Assembly: GCA_017418975.1 (NCBI GenBank)
Contig: JAFOMG010000005.1
Span: 35,447-99,446 of the forward strand
Length of the DNA stretch: 64,000 nucleotides
Direction of reading: 5' to 3'
Source: Sphingomonas sp.
Lineage (GTDB): Bacteria; Pseudomonadota; Alphaproteobacteria; Sphingomonadales; Sphingomonadaceae
The notes under the pieces are model-generated. The model was not told the origin of the DNA, did no database searches, and saw only the letters and a list, made by a program, of their open reading frames with translations. Positions within the stretch are counted from its first letter, which is position 1, and every line of letters begins with the position of its first letter. The translations under genes were made by a program, and so were the position numbers. This document shows positions 1 through 8,820 of the stretch, piece after piece.

Positions 1-3000
1 CCATCCATGACCGGGCGATGGTTACCCCGCCTTGCCGGCCGCCGGACCCGGCGATCCTCAACGCCCTGCTGGCGCGGTTCGCGGGGGCCTTTCCGCTGGA
101 CGATTTCGTCTTCCATCTCGAAGTGCGGGTCGATGACGACGGCCAGCTGGTTCCGATCGACCTGTCGTTCCGACCCGGGGGCGGGCTGATCTTCCGCTCC
201 GTTCTCGAGGTCCATGGCGTCGACCTGCGTCTGGCGCACATGCATGCCACCCTCGGCCTGGGAGACGCGCTCCGCGCGATCGGGCGCCGCGCCGCGCCGC
301 GGAACGGGTCGGCCGCGATCGCCGCGGTGTTCAGCAACGGCCAGCCGCCGGACCGGCTCAACGCCAGCCTGTCGGCGATGCTCGCCCCCGAGCCGGGATC
401 GGGCGGCCTGATGACCTATGACCTGTCGAACGTCAGCATCCTGAGCGCCGCCTCGCAGGCATCGAAGCCCGATGTCGGGCTCTGCGTCACTTCGGCGCTG
501 ACCGCGGAGGCGGCGCTCGCCGAGCTGGATGCCGTCGTGGAACGGGCCGGGATGATGGTGGCGCCGGAGGGGGAGGCGCCGGAGGGGGAGGCGTGCGTCC
601 CGCCGCCGGGGCGGCGCGTTCCGGAGGGGGCGACGGTGCACGCGCTCTTCAGCGCCCAGGCGCGCCGGCGGCCGGACGCGATCGCGCTGGCGCATGGCGA
701 CGACAGGCTGAGCTATCATGCGCTCGATGCGCAATCGTCGCTGCTCGCGCGTCATTTGCGGGATCGCGGCGTCGCGCGCGAGACGCCGGTGGGCATCCTG
801 CTCGATCGCTCTCCCGATGCGGTGATCGCCATGCTCGCCACGCTGAAGGCGGGCGGCTGCTATGTCCCGCTCGATCCCGGCTTCCCGCCCGCGCGGCTGT
901 CGCAACTGGCGCGGGATGCAGGGGTTCGCCATCTCCTCTGCCGCGGCTCCGCCGTGCTCGACGCATATGACGGGGCGATCTTCGACATCGCGGGCCTCGA
1001 CCAGGGCTCGGCCATGCCCGCGGGCGCGGAGGAAGGGGCGATGGACGGTGCGAACCTGGCCTATATCCTCTTCACCTCGGGTTCGACCGGGCGGCCCAAG
1101 GCAGTCGGCGTGCCGCACCATGCGATCGCCAATCTGGTGCTTGGCCAGCGCCATGCCGATCTGGAAGCGGCGACGGCGATCCTGCAGGCGGCGCCATTTT
1201 CGTTCGACGCATCGACGTTCGAATTGTGGGGAGCGCTCCTGAACGGCAAGACCTGCGTGATCCACTCGGAGGAGGTGCCGAGTGCCGCGGGGCTGCGCGA
1301 AACGATCGCGCGCCACGGCGTCGACCTGGCCTGGTTCACCGCCTCGCTGTTCAACATGCTGGTCGAGGACGGCGCGGACGTGCTGGGGGCGCTACGCTGC
1401 GTGATTGCCGGCGGCGAGACGCTGTCGCCCCGCCACGTCCGCCGCTTCCGGGAGCAATGCCCGCGGACCCAGCTCGTCAACGGCTATGGTCCCACCGAAA
1501 CCACGACTTTTGCCTGCATGCATCGCTGCATCGAGGAAATGGACGGCGAGACCGCGATCCCGATCGGGCTGCCGCTCGCGAATGTCGAGCTCGCGATACT
1601 CGACGCCCGGATGCTGCCCGTTCGACCGGGAGAGGCCGGTGAGCTGTTCATCGGCGGAGCCGGGGTCGCGCGGGGCTATGTGAACCTGCCGGGCCTGACC
1701 GCGGAGCGGTTCGTCCCCCATCCGCGCATTTCCGGGGAGCGGCTCTATCGCACCGGAGACCGGGTCCGCCGCCGGGATGACGGCGCGCTCGAATTCCTTG
1801 GTCGCGATGACCGGCAGATCAAGCTTCGCGGGTTCAGGATCGAGCTCGACGAGATCGAGCACGCGCTGCTGCGCCTGCCGGGCGTCCGCGCCGCGACGGC
1901 GTCGGTGGTGGCCCGGGGGGGCGACGGGCAGCTGGCGGCGGCGGTCGTCCTGGGCGCGGAGCATCGCCCCGGCGCGAGCGCCGGCGACATACGGTCTGCT
2001 CTGGCCGGGCGGTTGCCGCGCTTCATGATCCCGGAGCGCATCGAGTTGGTCGATCGCCTGCCGGTCACGCCCCATGGCAAGCGCGATCGCACGCCGCCCG
2101 CGCCCCGCGATACGCCGGCGCCGGGGGAGGATTGCGCGGTCACGCAGGCCCTGCGCGAGATATGGTGCGAAGTGCTCGATATCGACGCGCTTTCCGGCGA
2201 GGATGATTTCTTCGAGCGCGGGGGGCATTCGCTATCCGCGACGCGTGTCGCCGTGCGGATCCGGGACCGGCTGGGCATCGAGATAGGGCTGCGGCTGCTG
2301 TTCGAGAATCGGCGGCTGGCGGATCTCGCCGCGGCGCTTCGGCGACTGATCGCGCAGGCGGCTGCCGGGCCGCCGGCATCCGGCGAGCCCGCCCCGATAG
2401 CGGCCGCCTCGCCCGATATGGAGGCCTCCGCGTCGCGCGCCGATCCGCCGCTCGGCAAGGGGGCCGGGCGGGAAGGCACCTGCGTCTCCGCGGGGCCATC
2501 CACGCCCATGTCGTTCGCGCAGCAGCGTCTATGGTTTCTCAACACGCTCTCCAATGGCGCCGATGTCAGCTACAACGTGCCGTTCGCGCTTCGGCTGCGA
2601 GGGGACTTGTCCCTGCCGGCGCTGCGCGCGGCGTTCGCCGATATAGTCGCGCGCCACGAGACGTTGCGGGCGCGCTTCGGAGTCGAGAATGCCGAGCCCG
2701 TGCAGCGAATTGCCGGCGCGGTCGCGCTCGACATGACCCTGGTCGATGCCGGCGCGGACGAGGTCGACGCGCTCGTCCGCGCGCACGCGCGCCACCTGTT
2801 CGACCTGGAACGCGGTCCGCTGATCGATGTCCGCGTGCTGCGCGTCGGCGAGGCGCAGCACATCCTGCTGCTCAACATGCATCACATCGTGGCCGATGGA
2901 TGGTCGGTGGGCGTGCTCGTCCGCGAGCTGAGCGTCTTCTATCGGCGCCATCTGCTCGGCGCGCCCGTGCCGCTCGCGGCGTTGCCGATGCGCTATGCCG

Positions 3001-6000
3001 ACTATGCCGAGCGACAGCGCGCGATGATCGAGGGGAGCGCGGGCCGGCGGCAACTGGACTTCTGGCTGCGGCAGCTGGCGGGCGCGCCGCTGCTGCTCGA
3101 TCTTGCCGATCGGCCGCGGCCCAACCGGATGAGCGGGAATGGCGCGCAGGCCCGGTTCGCCATCCCGGGCGAGGTTCGCGACCGGCTGCTGGCGCTGTCG
3201 AAGCGGCGAGGCGCCACGCTGTTCATGATGCTGATGGCGGCGTTCACGACGCTGCTCCACCGCCTGTCAGGCCAGCGCGACATCCTTGTCGGAACGCCGA
3301 TCGCCGGGCGAGGCGAGGTCGCGCTCGAAGAGATCATCGGCTGCTTCGTCAACACGGTCGTGATCCGCAGCCGCGCGGAGCCGGAGGATCTGTTCGCCGG
3401 GCATCTGGACCGCATCCGCGAGGCAAGCTTGAACGCCTCCGAGAATCAGGACGTGCCGTTCGAGGTGCTTGTCGAGCATCTCCAGCCGCATCGCAGCCTG
3501 AGCCATACGCCGGTCTTCCAGGTGATGATGGCGCTGCAGAACATACCGATCGGCAGTTTCTCGCTCCCAGGCCTCACCGTCGAGCCGGTGGTGCAGGAGC
3601 TCGCCACCGCGAAGTTCGACCTCAATCTCAGCCTTGCCGAGCGGCCGGACGAGATTGTCGGGGTTCTCGAATACAACGCGGACATATTCGATGGCCCCCG
3701 CGTCGCGCGCTTCGTCGAGGGATTCCTTGCGATCCTCGGCGACGTGGCGGTGCGCGGCGCCGAGGTGGCGATGGCGGATCTCGGCACCGGGGAGGCTGTC
3801 TCCGCGCCGGTGAGCGAGGAGCAGGCGGCGCATTGGGAGAAGCTGATCGAGGGCCGGGCGCACCTTGATTTCCCGCGCGAGATGCCCGGGCGGGCCGGCG
3901 CCGCCGGGTCGGCCCTGGTGGCGCTGCCCCGCGCGCATCTGGAGCCGCTGCGCGCCTTTGCCGGCGAGATGGGCGCCGGGGTCGGACAGGTCCTGAGCGC
4001 CGCGCTTGCGGTGCTGATGTTCCGCCTGACGCAGCAATCCTCCTTCCTCTTCGGCCTGGGGCCGGTCTCCGCGCCGGGCCGCGCGCGTGCCTGGCTGGGC
4101 TGGCATTGCGTTCTGACCGGCGAGATGGATTTCCGGCATGTCGTCCGGGATGCGTGCCTGGCGCTCGATCCGGCGGCGGGGCTCGCAATGGCCGTCGATG
4201 CGATCCGGGAACTGGCCTCGCCACCCGATGGCGTGCCGCCGACACCTTTGTTCTCGGTCAGCCTGGGTCTCGACCAGGATTGGCCGCCGATGCCGGAGGT
4301 GAGTCCGTTTCATTGCGCGATCCGGCTGGCGGAGGACGAGATCGCGGCGGCAATCGAATGCGGCCCCGAGATCGGGACCTCCTCCAATGCGGGCCGCATC
4401 GGGGAAATGCTCGGCACGATGCTGGGCGCCCTGCTCGCGGCGCCCGACGCCCCGATCTCGACGGCGCGGCTGCTCACGGACGCGGAACGCGCGCATGTCC
4501 TGCACGGACTGAACCCCGAGCGTACCGAGACCGTGCGCGAGAACAGCCTGGCCGCGCCCTTCGAGGCGTGTTGCGCCCGCATGCCCGACGCCGTGGCGCT
4601 GATCGGCGATGACCAGACGCTCACCTATCGGATGCTGGACCAGCGCGCGTCCCGCCTTGCCCATTATCTGCGCGAGGTCGGAGTGGCCGAGGGCGGGCGG
4701 GTGGGCATCTTCCTGCATCGCGGCATCGACATGGTCGTGGCGCTCTACGCGGTGGCGAAGGCGGGGGCGGCCTATGTGCCGATCGATCCGGACCTGCCCG
4801 ATGCGCGGGTCCTGGACATGATCGCGGATGCCGGCGTCGATTGCATCGTCGCGCAATCGGCGCAGGCCGGACGCGTCGCACCCGGCGGCGCGCGCGTGCT
4901 GGACCTGGACGGGATCGCCGATGCCCTGCGCGCAATGCCCGAGACCTCGATCGCGCTGCGCCAGCCATCGAGCGGAATCGCCTATCTCATGTACACTTCG
5001 GGCTCCACCGGACGGCCCAAGGCGGTGCAGTTTCCCATCGATGCCGCGATTCTGTCGATCCGCTGGCTCCAGCACCAATATCCGGTCGAGCCGGGCGATC
5101 ATCATCTGTTCAAGACGCCGTTCGGTTTCGACGTGTCCATCTGGGAGATATTCTGGCCGCTCTACCATGGCGGCACGCTGGTGGTTTGCGGGCCCGACGG
5201 CCATCGCGATCCCGCCTATCTGCGCAGCCTGATCGAGCGGCATGGCGTAACCTGCGCCAATTTCGTCCCGTCCATGCTGCAGGTCATGCTCGACGAACTG
5301 CCCCCGGCGGCGAGCTGCCCGTCGCTGCGCTGGGTGCTGAGCGGCGGAGAGGCGCTTTCGCCCCAGCTGCGCGATCGGTGCCATGCGCTGCTGCCGCATG
5401 CGACGCTCGTCAATCTCTATGGGCCGACGGAGACGCATTCGGTAACCGACATCGTGGTGCCGAGGGATCCGGGCAATGGCTTCGTCCCGCTCGGCCGCCC
5501 ATCCGCGGCCTATCGGCTCTATGTTCTCGACGGCGAGCTGGAGCCGGTGCCGGTCGGCGTCGTGGGCGAGCTCCATATCGGCGGCGATATCGGCGTGTCG
5601 CACGGCTATCTGGGCAGGCCCGCGCTCACGGCGGAGCGCTTCGTCCCGGATCCGTTCGGCTCGCCCGGCGCGCGCATGTACCGCAGCGGCGACGTGTGCC
5701 GCTATTACGCCGATGGCGTGCTCGAGCATCTCGGGCGGGGAGACCGCCAGGTGAAGATCCGCGGCGTGCGCGTCGAGCTTGGCGAGATCGAGGCCGCGCT
5801 GCTGGACGAGCCGGGGATAAGGTCCGTCGTCGCCGCGGCGATCGGGGACGGCACGGATCGCCAGCTGGCGGCATTCGTCGTGCCGGAGGATGGCGGGATC
5901 GAGGCGGCGGCGGTGCTGCATCGCGTCGCGGGCCGGTTACCGCGGCACATGATCCCCGCGGCGATCGTTCCGCTCCCGGCGATTCCCCATTCGATCAACG

Positions 6001-7052
6001 GCAAGATCGACCATGCGGCGCTGGCCCGGCTCTGGGCCGCCCGGGCGGACGCCTTGCCCATGGACGACGGCGCGCCGGCGCTCAGCGACACCGAGCAACG
6101 GCTCAAGCGCCTGTACGAGCAGATTCTGGGCCGCTCCGACATCGATCCGGAGCGCAGCTTCTTCGAGATGGGCGGCCATTCGATGCTCGCGTTCCGCCTG
6201 ACGGCGGCATGCGAGCGGGAATTCGGCATCGTGCTGTCGATGCAGGCGCTGTTCACGCACGACACGGTCCGGGGGCTCGCGCGCGAGATCGAGACGGTGC
6301 GGACCAGCCAGCGGCTGTCGCTGGTTCCGATGGAGCGCGGCCCGGAAGCCGGGCGACGGGTGGTCTTCCTGGTGCACGGCGCCGACGGCACCACGGTGCC
6401 GCTTCGCCATCTCGCAAAGGCACTGCGCGGCGATTGCGCGGTCTACGGCTTCCAGGCGCCGGGCCTGGACGACGAGAGCGATATTCCGCGATCGGTGCAA
6501 GCCTATGCCGAACGCTATGTCCGGATCGCGGAGCAGGTGGCCGAGGGGCGCCGGATCATTCTGGCCGGCTGGTCCTATGGCGGCGCGGTTGCGCTCGAGA
6601 TGGCGCGGCTCTGGCAGGAACAGGGCCTGCCGGTGGAAGCCACGATCCTGCTCGACTCCTTCGTCCTCGCGCCCGTATCGGCATCGCGGCAGGGCGACGC
6701 CGATGCCGGGTTCGACGGCATCGATTTCCTGGGTGCCGGACCGGTGGGGGAGGGCGTGCTGCTCGATCGGCTCGCATCGATCCTGAAGGCGAATCTCCGC
6801 TCGTTCCTCCGCTATTTTCCCGAGCGGTTTTCCGGTCGCGTCGAATTGATCAAGGCCGGTCGCGGCTTTCCCAATCTGTCGGGCGCGCTGCTGGGCGATT
6901 ACGACTCGACGTCCCGAAGCTGGGAGCACTTCCTCGACCATATCGCGACGCATGAGGTCGATGCCGATCATTTCGATCTTCTGTCCGAAGGAAGTGCCGA
7001 GATGACCGCGAAGAAGATGCTGAATATCATGGATTTATGCCATGAAACATAG
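1..7052 (+). CDS. NRPS with N-terminal ATP-grasp segment, A-T-C-A-T-TE (left end cut)
   Basis: The frame is open through the left edge (first internal ATG at 18), so the N-terminus is missing. Numbering from that ATG: residues 1-185 resemble the C-terminal half of an ATP-grasp enzyme (FHLEVRVDDDG, RPGGGLIF) and match the protein at 7180. They are followed by adenylation A1 (about 200-690; LFTSGSTGRPKAVG, YGPTETTT), carrier T1 (GGHSL, Ser738), condensation (MHHIVADGWS, LCL type), A2 (MYTSGSTGRPKAV, YGPTETHS), T2 (GGHSM, Ser2055) and thioesterase (GWSYGG, Ser2186; late His in ADHFDLL). My reading of the A1 pocket is D-A-F-W-I-G-G-T-F, a valine code. A2 reads D-V-W-N-L-G-L-S-V, nearest to serine-type codes but not a match I know. 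The likely product is a short peptide released by the TE. Domain calls are firm; substrates and the ATP-grasp role are inferred. Confidence 0.93.
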   Translation, partial: IHDRAMVTPPCRPPDPAILNALLARFAGAFPLDDFVFHLEVRVDDDGQLVPIDLSFRPGGGLIFRSVLEVHGVDLRLAHMHATLGLGDALRAIGRRAAPRNGSAAIAAVFSNGQPPDRLNASLSAMLAPEPGSGGLMTYDLSNVSILSAASQASKPDVGLCVTSALTAEAALAELDAVVERAGMMVAPEGEAPEGEACVPPPGRRVPEGATVHALFSAQARRRPDAIALAHGDDRLSYHALDAQSSLLARHLRDRGVARETPVGILLDRSPDAVIAMLATLKAGGCYVPLDPGFPPARLSQLARDAGVRHLLCRGSAVLDAYDGAIFDIAGLDQGSAMPAGAEEGAMDGANLAYILFTSGSTGRPKAVGVPHHAIANLVLGQRHADLEAATAILQAAPFSFDASTFELWGALLNGKTCVIHSEEVPSAAGLRETIARHGVDLAWFTASLFNMLVEDGADVLGALRCVIAGGETLSPRHVRRFREQCPRTQLVNGYGPTETTTFACMHRCIEEMDGETAIPIGLPLANVELAILDARMLPVRPGEAGELFIGGAGVARGYVNLPGLTAERFVPHPRISGERLYRTGDRVRRRDDGALEFLGRDDRQIKLRGFRIELDEIEHALLRLPGVRAATASVVARGGDGQLAAAVVLGAEHRPGASAGDIRSALAGRLPRFMIPERIELVDRLPVTPHGKRDRTPPAPRDTPAPGEDCAVTQALREIWCEVLDIDALSGEDDFFERGGHSLSATRVAVRIRDRLGIEIGLRLLFENRRLADLAAALRRLIAQAAAGPPASGEPAPIAAASPDMEASASRADPPLGKGAGREGTCVSAGPSTPMSFAQQRLWFLNTLSNGADVSYNVPFALRLRGDLSLPALRAAFADIVARHETLRARFGVENAEPVQRIAGAVALDMTLVDAGADEVDALVRAHARHLFDLERGPLIDVRVLRVGEAQHILLLNMHHIVADGWSVGVLVRELSVFYRRHLLGAPVPLAALPMRYADYAERQRAMIEGSAGRRQLDFWLRQLAGAPLLLDLADRPRPNRMSGNGAQARFAIPGEVRDRLLALSKRRGATLFMMLMAAFTTLLHRLSGQRDILVGTPIAGRGEVALEEIIGCFVNTVVIRSRAEPEDLFAGHLDRIREASLNASENQDVPFEVLVEHLQPHRSLSHTPVFQVMMALQNIPIGSFSLPGLTVEPVVQELATAKFDLNLSLAERPDEIVGVLEYNADIFDGPRVARFVEGFLAILGDVAVRGAEVAMADLGTGEAVSAPVSEEQAAHWEKLIEGRAHLDFPREMPGRAGAAGSALVALPRAHLEPLRAFAGEMGAGVGQVLSAALAVLMFRLTQQSSFLFGLGPVSAPGRARAWLGWHCVLTGEMDFRHVVRDACLALDPAAGLAMAVDAIRELASPPDGVPPTPLFSVSLGLDQDWPPMPEVSPFHCAIRLAEDEIAAAIECGPEIGTSSNAGRIGEMLGTMLGALLAAPDAPISTARLLTDAERAHVLHGLNPERTETVRENSLAAPFEACCARMPDAVALIGDDQTLTYRMLDQRASRLAHYLREVGVAEGGRVGIFLHRGIDMVVALYAVAKAGAAYVPIDPDLPDARVLDMIADAGVDCIVAQSAQAGRVAPGGARVLDLDGIADALRAMPETSIALRQPSSGIAYLMYTSGSTGRPKAVQFPIDAAILSIRWLQHQYPVEPGDHHLFKTPFGFDVSIWEIFWPLYHGGTLVVCGPDGHRDPAYLRSLIERHGVTCANFVPSMLQVMLDELPPAASCPSLRWVLSGGEALSPQLRDRCHALLPHATLVNLYGPTETHSVTDIVVPRDPGNGFVPLGRPSAAYRLYVLDGELEPVPVGVVGELHIGGDIGVSHGYLGRPALTAERFVPDPFGSPGARMYRSGDVCRYYADGVLEHLGRGDRQVKIRGVRVELGEIEAALLDEPGIRSVVAAAIGDGTDRQLAAFVVPEDGGIEAAAVLHRVAGRLPRHMIPAAIVPLPAIPHSINGKIDHAALARLWAARADALPMDDGAPALSDTEQRLKRLYEQILGRSDIDPERSFFEMGGHSMLAFRLTAACEREFGIVLSMQALFTHDTVRGLAREIETVRTSQRLSLVPMERGPEAGRRVVFLVHGADGTTVPLRHLAKALRGDCAVYGFQAPGLDDESDIPRSVQAYAERYVRIAEQVAEGRRIILAGWSYGGAVALEMARLWQEQGLPVEATILLDSFVLAPVSASRQGDADAGFDGIDFLGAGPVGEGVLLDRLASILKANLRSFLRYFPERFSGRVELIKAGRGFPNLSGALLGDYDSTSRSWEHFLDHIATHEVDADHFDLLSEGSAEMTAKKMLNIMDLCHET

Positions 7053-7064
7053 ATCTGGATCAGC

Positions 7065-7082
7065 TGAACTTCATGAAGTTCA
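7065..7082. promoter_or_regulatory. Perfect 18-bp palindrome after the NRPS
   Basis: TGAACTTCATGAAGTTCA is a perfect inverted repeat starting 13 bp after the NRPS stop and 98 bp before the ATP-grasp-like gene. No T-run follows it, so it looks more like a dimeric regulator operator or an mRNA hairpin than an intrinsic terminator. No regulator gene is visible nearby to pair with it. Confidence 0.45.
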
Positions 7083-7179
7083 TGCTTAATATGGATAATA
7101 GATATGCCGGAACTTTGATGTTATGCTGGTCCGGTAATCAAGTTCACGGGAATTCGTATAGACAAGCGGGAGGGAAGGC

Positions 7180-8484
7180 ATGTCCACGAAGAATCCGGTG
7201 GCATTCGTGCCAGAGGCCTATAATCCAGACGCCTATAATCCCAACGCGTATAACATGATCGTCTATTCGCGGCCGCAAAATCATTCCGAGCTGATGTTCT
7301 TTCCCCGGCGGCCGCAGGGCGGGCTTTCTACCCTGGAGGAAATCGCCAGCTCCAGCGGCGGCCAGGATATCCAGAGCGCGAGCGAACGAGGCGGGCAGCA
7401 GTTCGGCGCCGCGTTCACCGCCAAGGCGATGACCGCCGAATCCCGAAGCGAGCCGGGGGCGGTCGTGGCCTTTCTCGAAGGCTGCTATCCGATGGCGGTC
7501 ATGTTCAACACGGCCACCGGCGCCTGGACCTCGGCACAGGCGCAGGCCGCCATTGCCGCCGCGGACCGGACGAACGTGTTCCGCGCGCTCGAAGGGCTTC
7601 CCGGCCAGACCGAGGTGCCGGTCGTGGTGGAATCGGCAAAGGCGCTTGGCGACGCGATCGGCAAGGTCGCGAGCAGCGCCGGGCGTGCGCTCGTCCAGTC
7701 GAGCGTAGCGCCGATGTGCGCGGACATGCGGCTCGTCGACGTCTCGCGCAGCCCGGCCGTGCCCGTCGATATCTATGAAGCGGCGACCAAGACCTCTCCC
7801 GATCATCTCCTGATCGTGGCGCCGTTCCTCGGCCAGAAGGACTCGAAGCCGGAGATCTGCTGCGACGGCATTCTCGCGAATGGCGAACTGGTCTTCTCGG
7901 CCTTTTCGGAAAAGGCGCGCGTCGCTTCCGAGCCGCCTTATGAAGATCTTCGCATCGTCACCTCCGATGATCTCGATCCCGCTGTCCGCGAGGCCGCGCG
8001 CGATGTGGCGGCGCAGCTGGCGGCGAAGCTCGGGGTGCGGAACTGCGTGTTCCATGCCGAATTCTGGGTTACCGGCAATGGGCCGCAACTCAGCGATTTC
8101 ATGACCCGTCCGGGCGGCGGGCTCATTCCCGAGATGGTGAAGGCCAAATGGGGCGTCGATCTGCGTGCCGCGCACGTCTATGCCAGCTTTGCGATGGCGG
8201 ACGAGCTGGTGCGTATCGCGAGGGAAGCGAAGACCGCTCCCGAGCAAGTGGCGATCGGCAGCCTTTATTCCGCTCCCGGGAAGACCGCGACGATGCTGGG
8301 GAATGACGAGCGCGCCACCCTGGCCGAGGACGGGCGCGTGATCGCCTACAGCGTCGTGAGCGAGTTCTCCAACTCCGCCGTGGGCAGCAACGATTCGCGT
8401 GGGGCCTTGTGCGTGAAAGGAGCCGATTCCGCCGGAGCGGTCGCCGCGCTCGATGCCATCGCCGCGCGCTTCGGCCTTGCTTGA
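7180..8484 (+). CDS. ATP-grasp-like ligase with YNP repeats at the N-terminus
   Basis: Protein of 434 aa with a good Shine-Dalgarno (AGGGAAGG) before the ATG. The core resembles an ATP-grasp carboxylate-amine ligase: APFLGQKDSKPEICCDG (about 208-224) is the usual central strand segment, and FHAEFWVTGNG followed by TRPGGGLI and GVDLRAAH is the C-terminal active-site region. The same pattern is fused to the upstream NRPS, so the two are homologous. The canonical E-x-N metal ligands are altered (SDFMTR), so catalysis is uncertain. The N-terminus carries an odd tandem repeat, AYNPDAYNPNAYN. It is co-oriented with the NRPS, 127 bp downstream. Expected role: forming an amide bond on or with the NRPS product; a non-catalytic partner is possible. 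Confidence 0.75.
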   Translation: MSTKNPVAFVPEAYNPDAYNPNAYNMIVYSRPQNHSELMFFPRRPQGGLSTLEEIASSSGGQDIQSASERGGQQFGAAFTAKAMTAESRSEPGAVVAFLEGCYPMAVMFNTATGAWTSAQAQAAIAAADRTNVFRALEGLPGQTEVPVVVESAKALGDAIGKVASSAGRALVQSSVAPMCADMRLVDVSRSPAVPVDIYEAATKTSPDHLLIVAPFLGQKDSKPEICCDGILANGELVFSAFSEKARVASEPPYEDLRIVTSDDLDPAVREAARDVAAQLAAKLGVRNCVFHAEFWVTGNGPQLSDFMTRPGGGLIPEMVKAKWGVDLRAAHVYASFAMADELVRIAREAKTAPEQVAIGSLYSAPGKTATMLGNDERATLAEDGRVIAYSVVSEFSNSAVGSNDSRGALCVKGADSAGAVAALDAIAARFGLA

Positions 8485-8820
8485 GCATGACCGTCAGTTG
8501 AGCCGGATCATTTTGGGAAGGGAGGGCGCTATGCGAGCCTGGTTGTCGATCGCGGGCTGAGATGCCCGCACAGCAGCGCCCGTCACGCGACCGGGATGCA
8601 CCGTGAAGCAATGCATTTCGGATCGGGCGAGGGGCGCTCGTTCCTGTTGTCCGGGTCAGTCGCGGTTGCGCGGTGACTCGCCGGACGAAGTGCGTCTCGG
8701 CGGCCGGGGACCGGCATCGATTGGATATTCCCTCGTTGCGCGTGGGGGTGGGCGGCTTCGTGCCCGCCATCGGTGTCGTCGCGCCCCATGGGACTGGCAT
8801 TGAGTCATAGGGGGCAAGCC
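8485..8820 (+). other. Gap with two tiny ORFs, no recognised gene
   Basis: This 336-bp gap lies between the ATP-grasp-like and radical SAM genes. A 9-codon ORF (8531-8560, MRAWLSIAG) follows a purine-rich Shine-Dalgarno (GGGAAGGGAGG). A second ATG at 8562, right after its TGA, opens a 14-codon ORF. Neither resembles a known peptide. The rest of the gap encodes nothing I recognise on either strand. A translated leader peptide or chance are both possible. Confidence 0.25.

Noticed and set aside
555-590. 15-bp tandem duplication in the NRPS linker (GEAPEGEA)
   Set aside because: A simple slippage product in an interdomain linker with no apparent function.
3267-5921. 884-aa antisense open frame across the NRPS
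   Set aside because: It mirrors the GC-rich codon pattern of the sense gene and has low-complexity His/Arg/Gly composition without domains.
8583-8820. Possible short gene before the radical SAM gene, either strand
   Set aside because: Several short frames exist but none has consistent protein-like composition.
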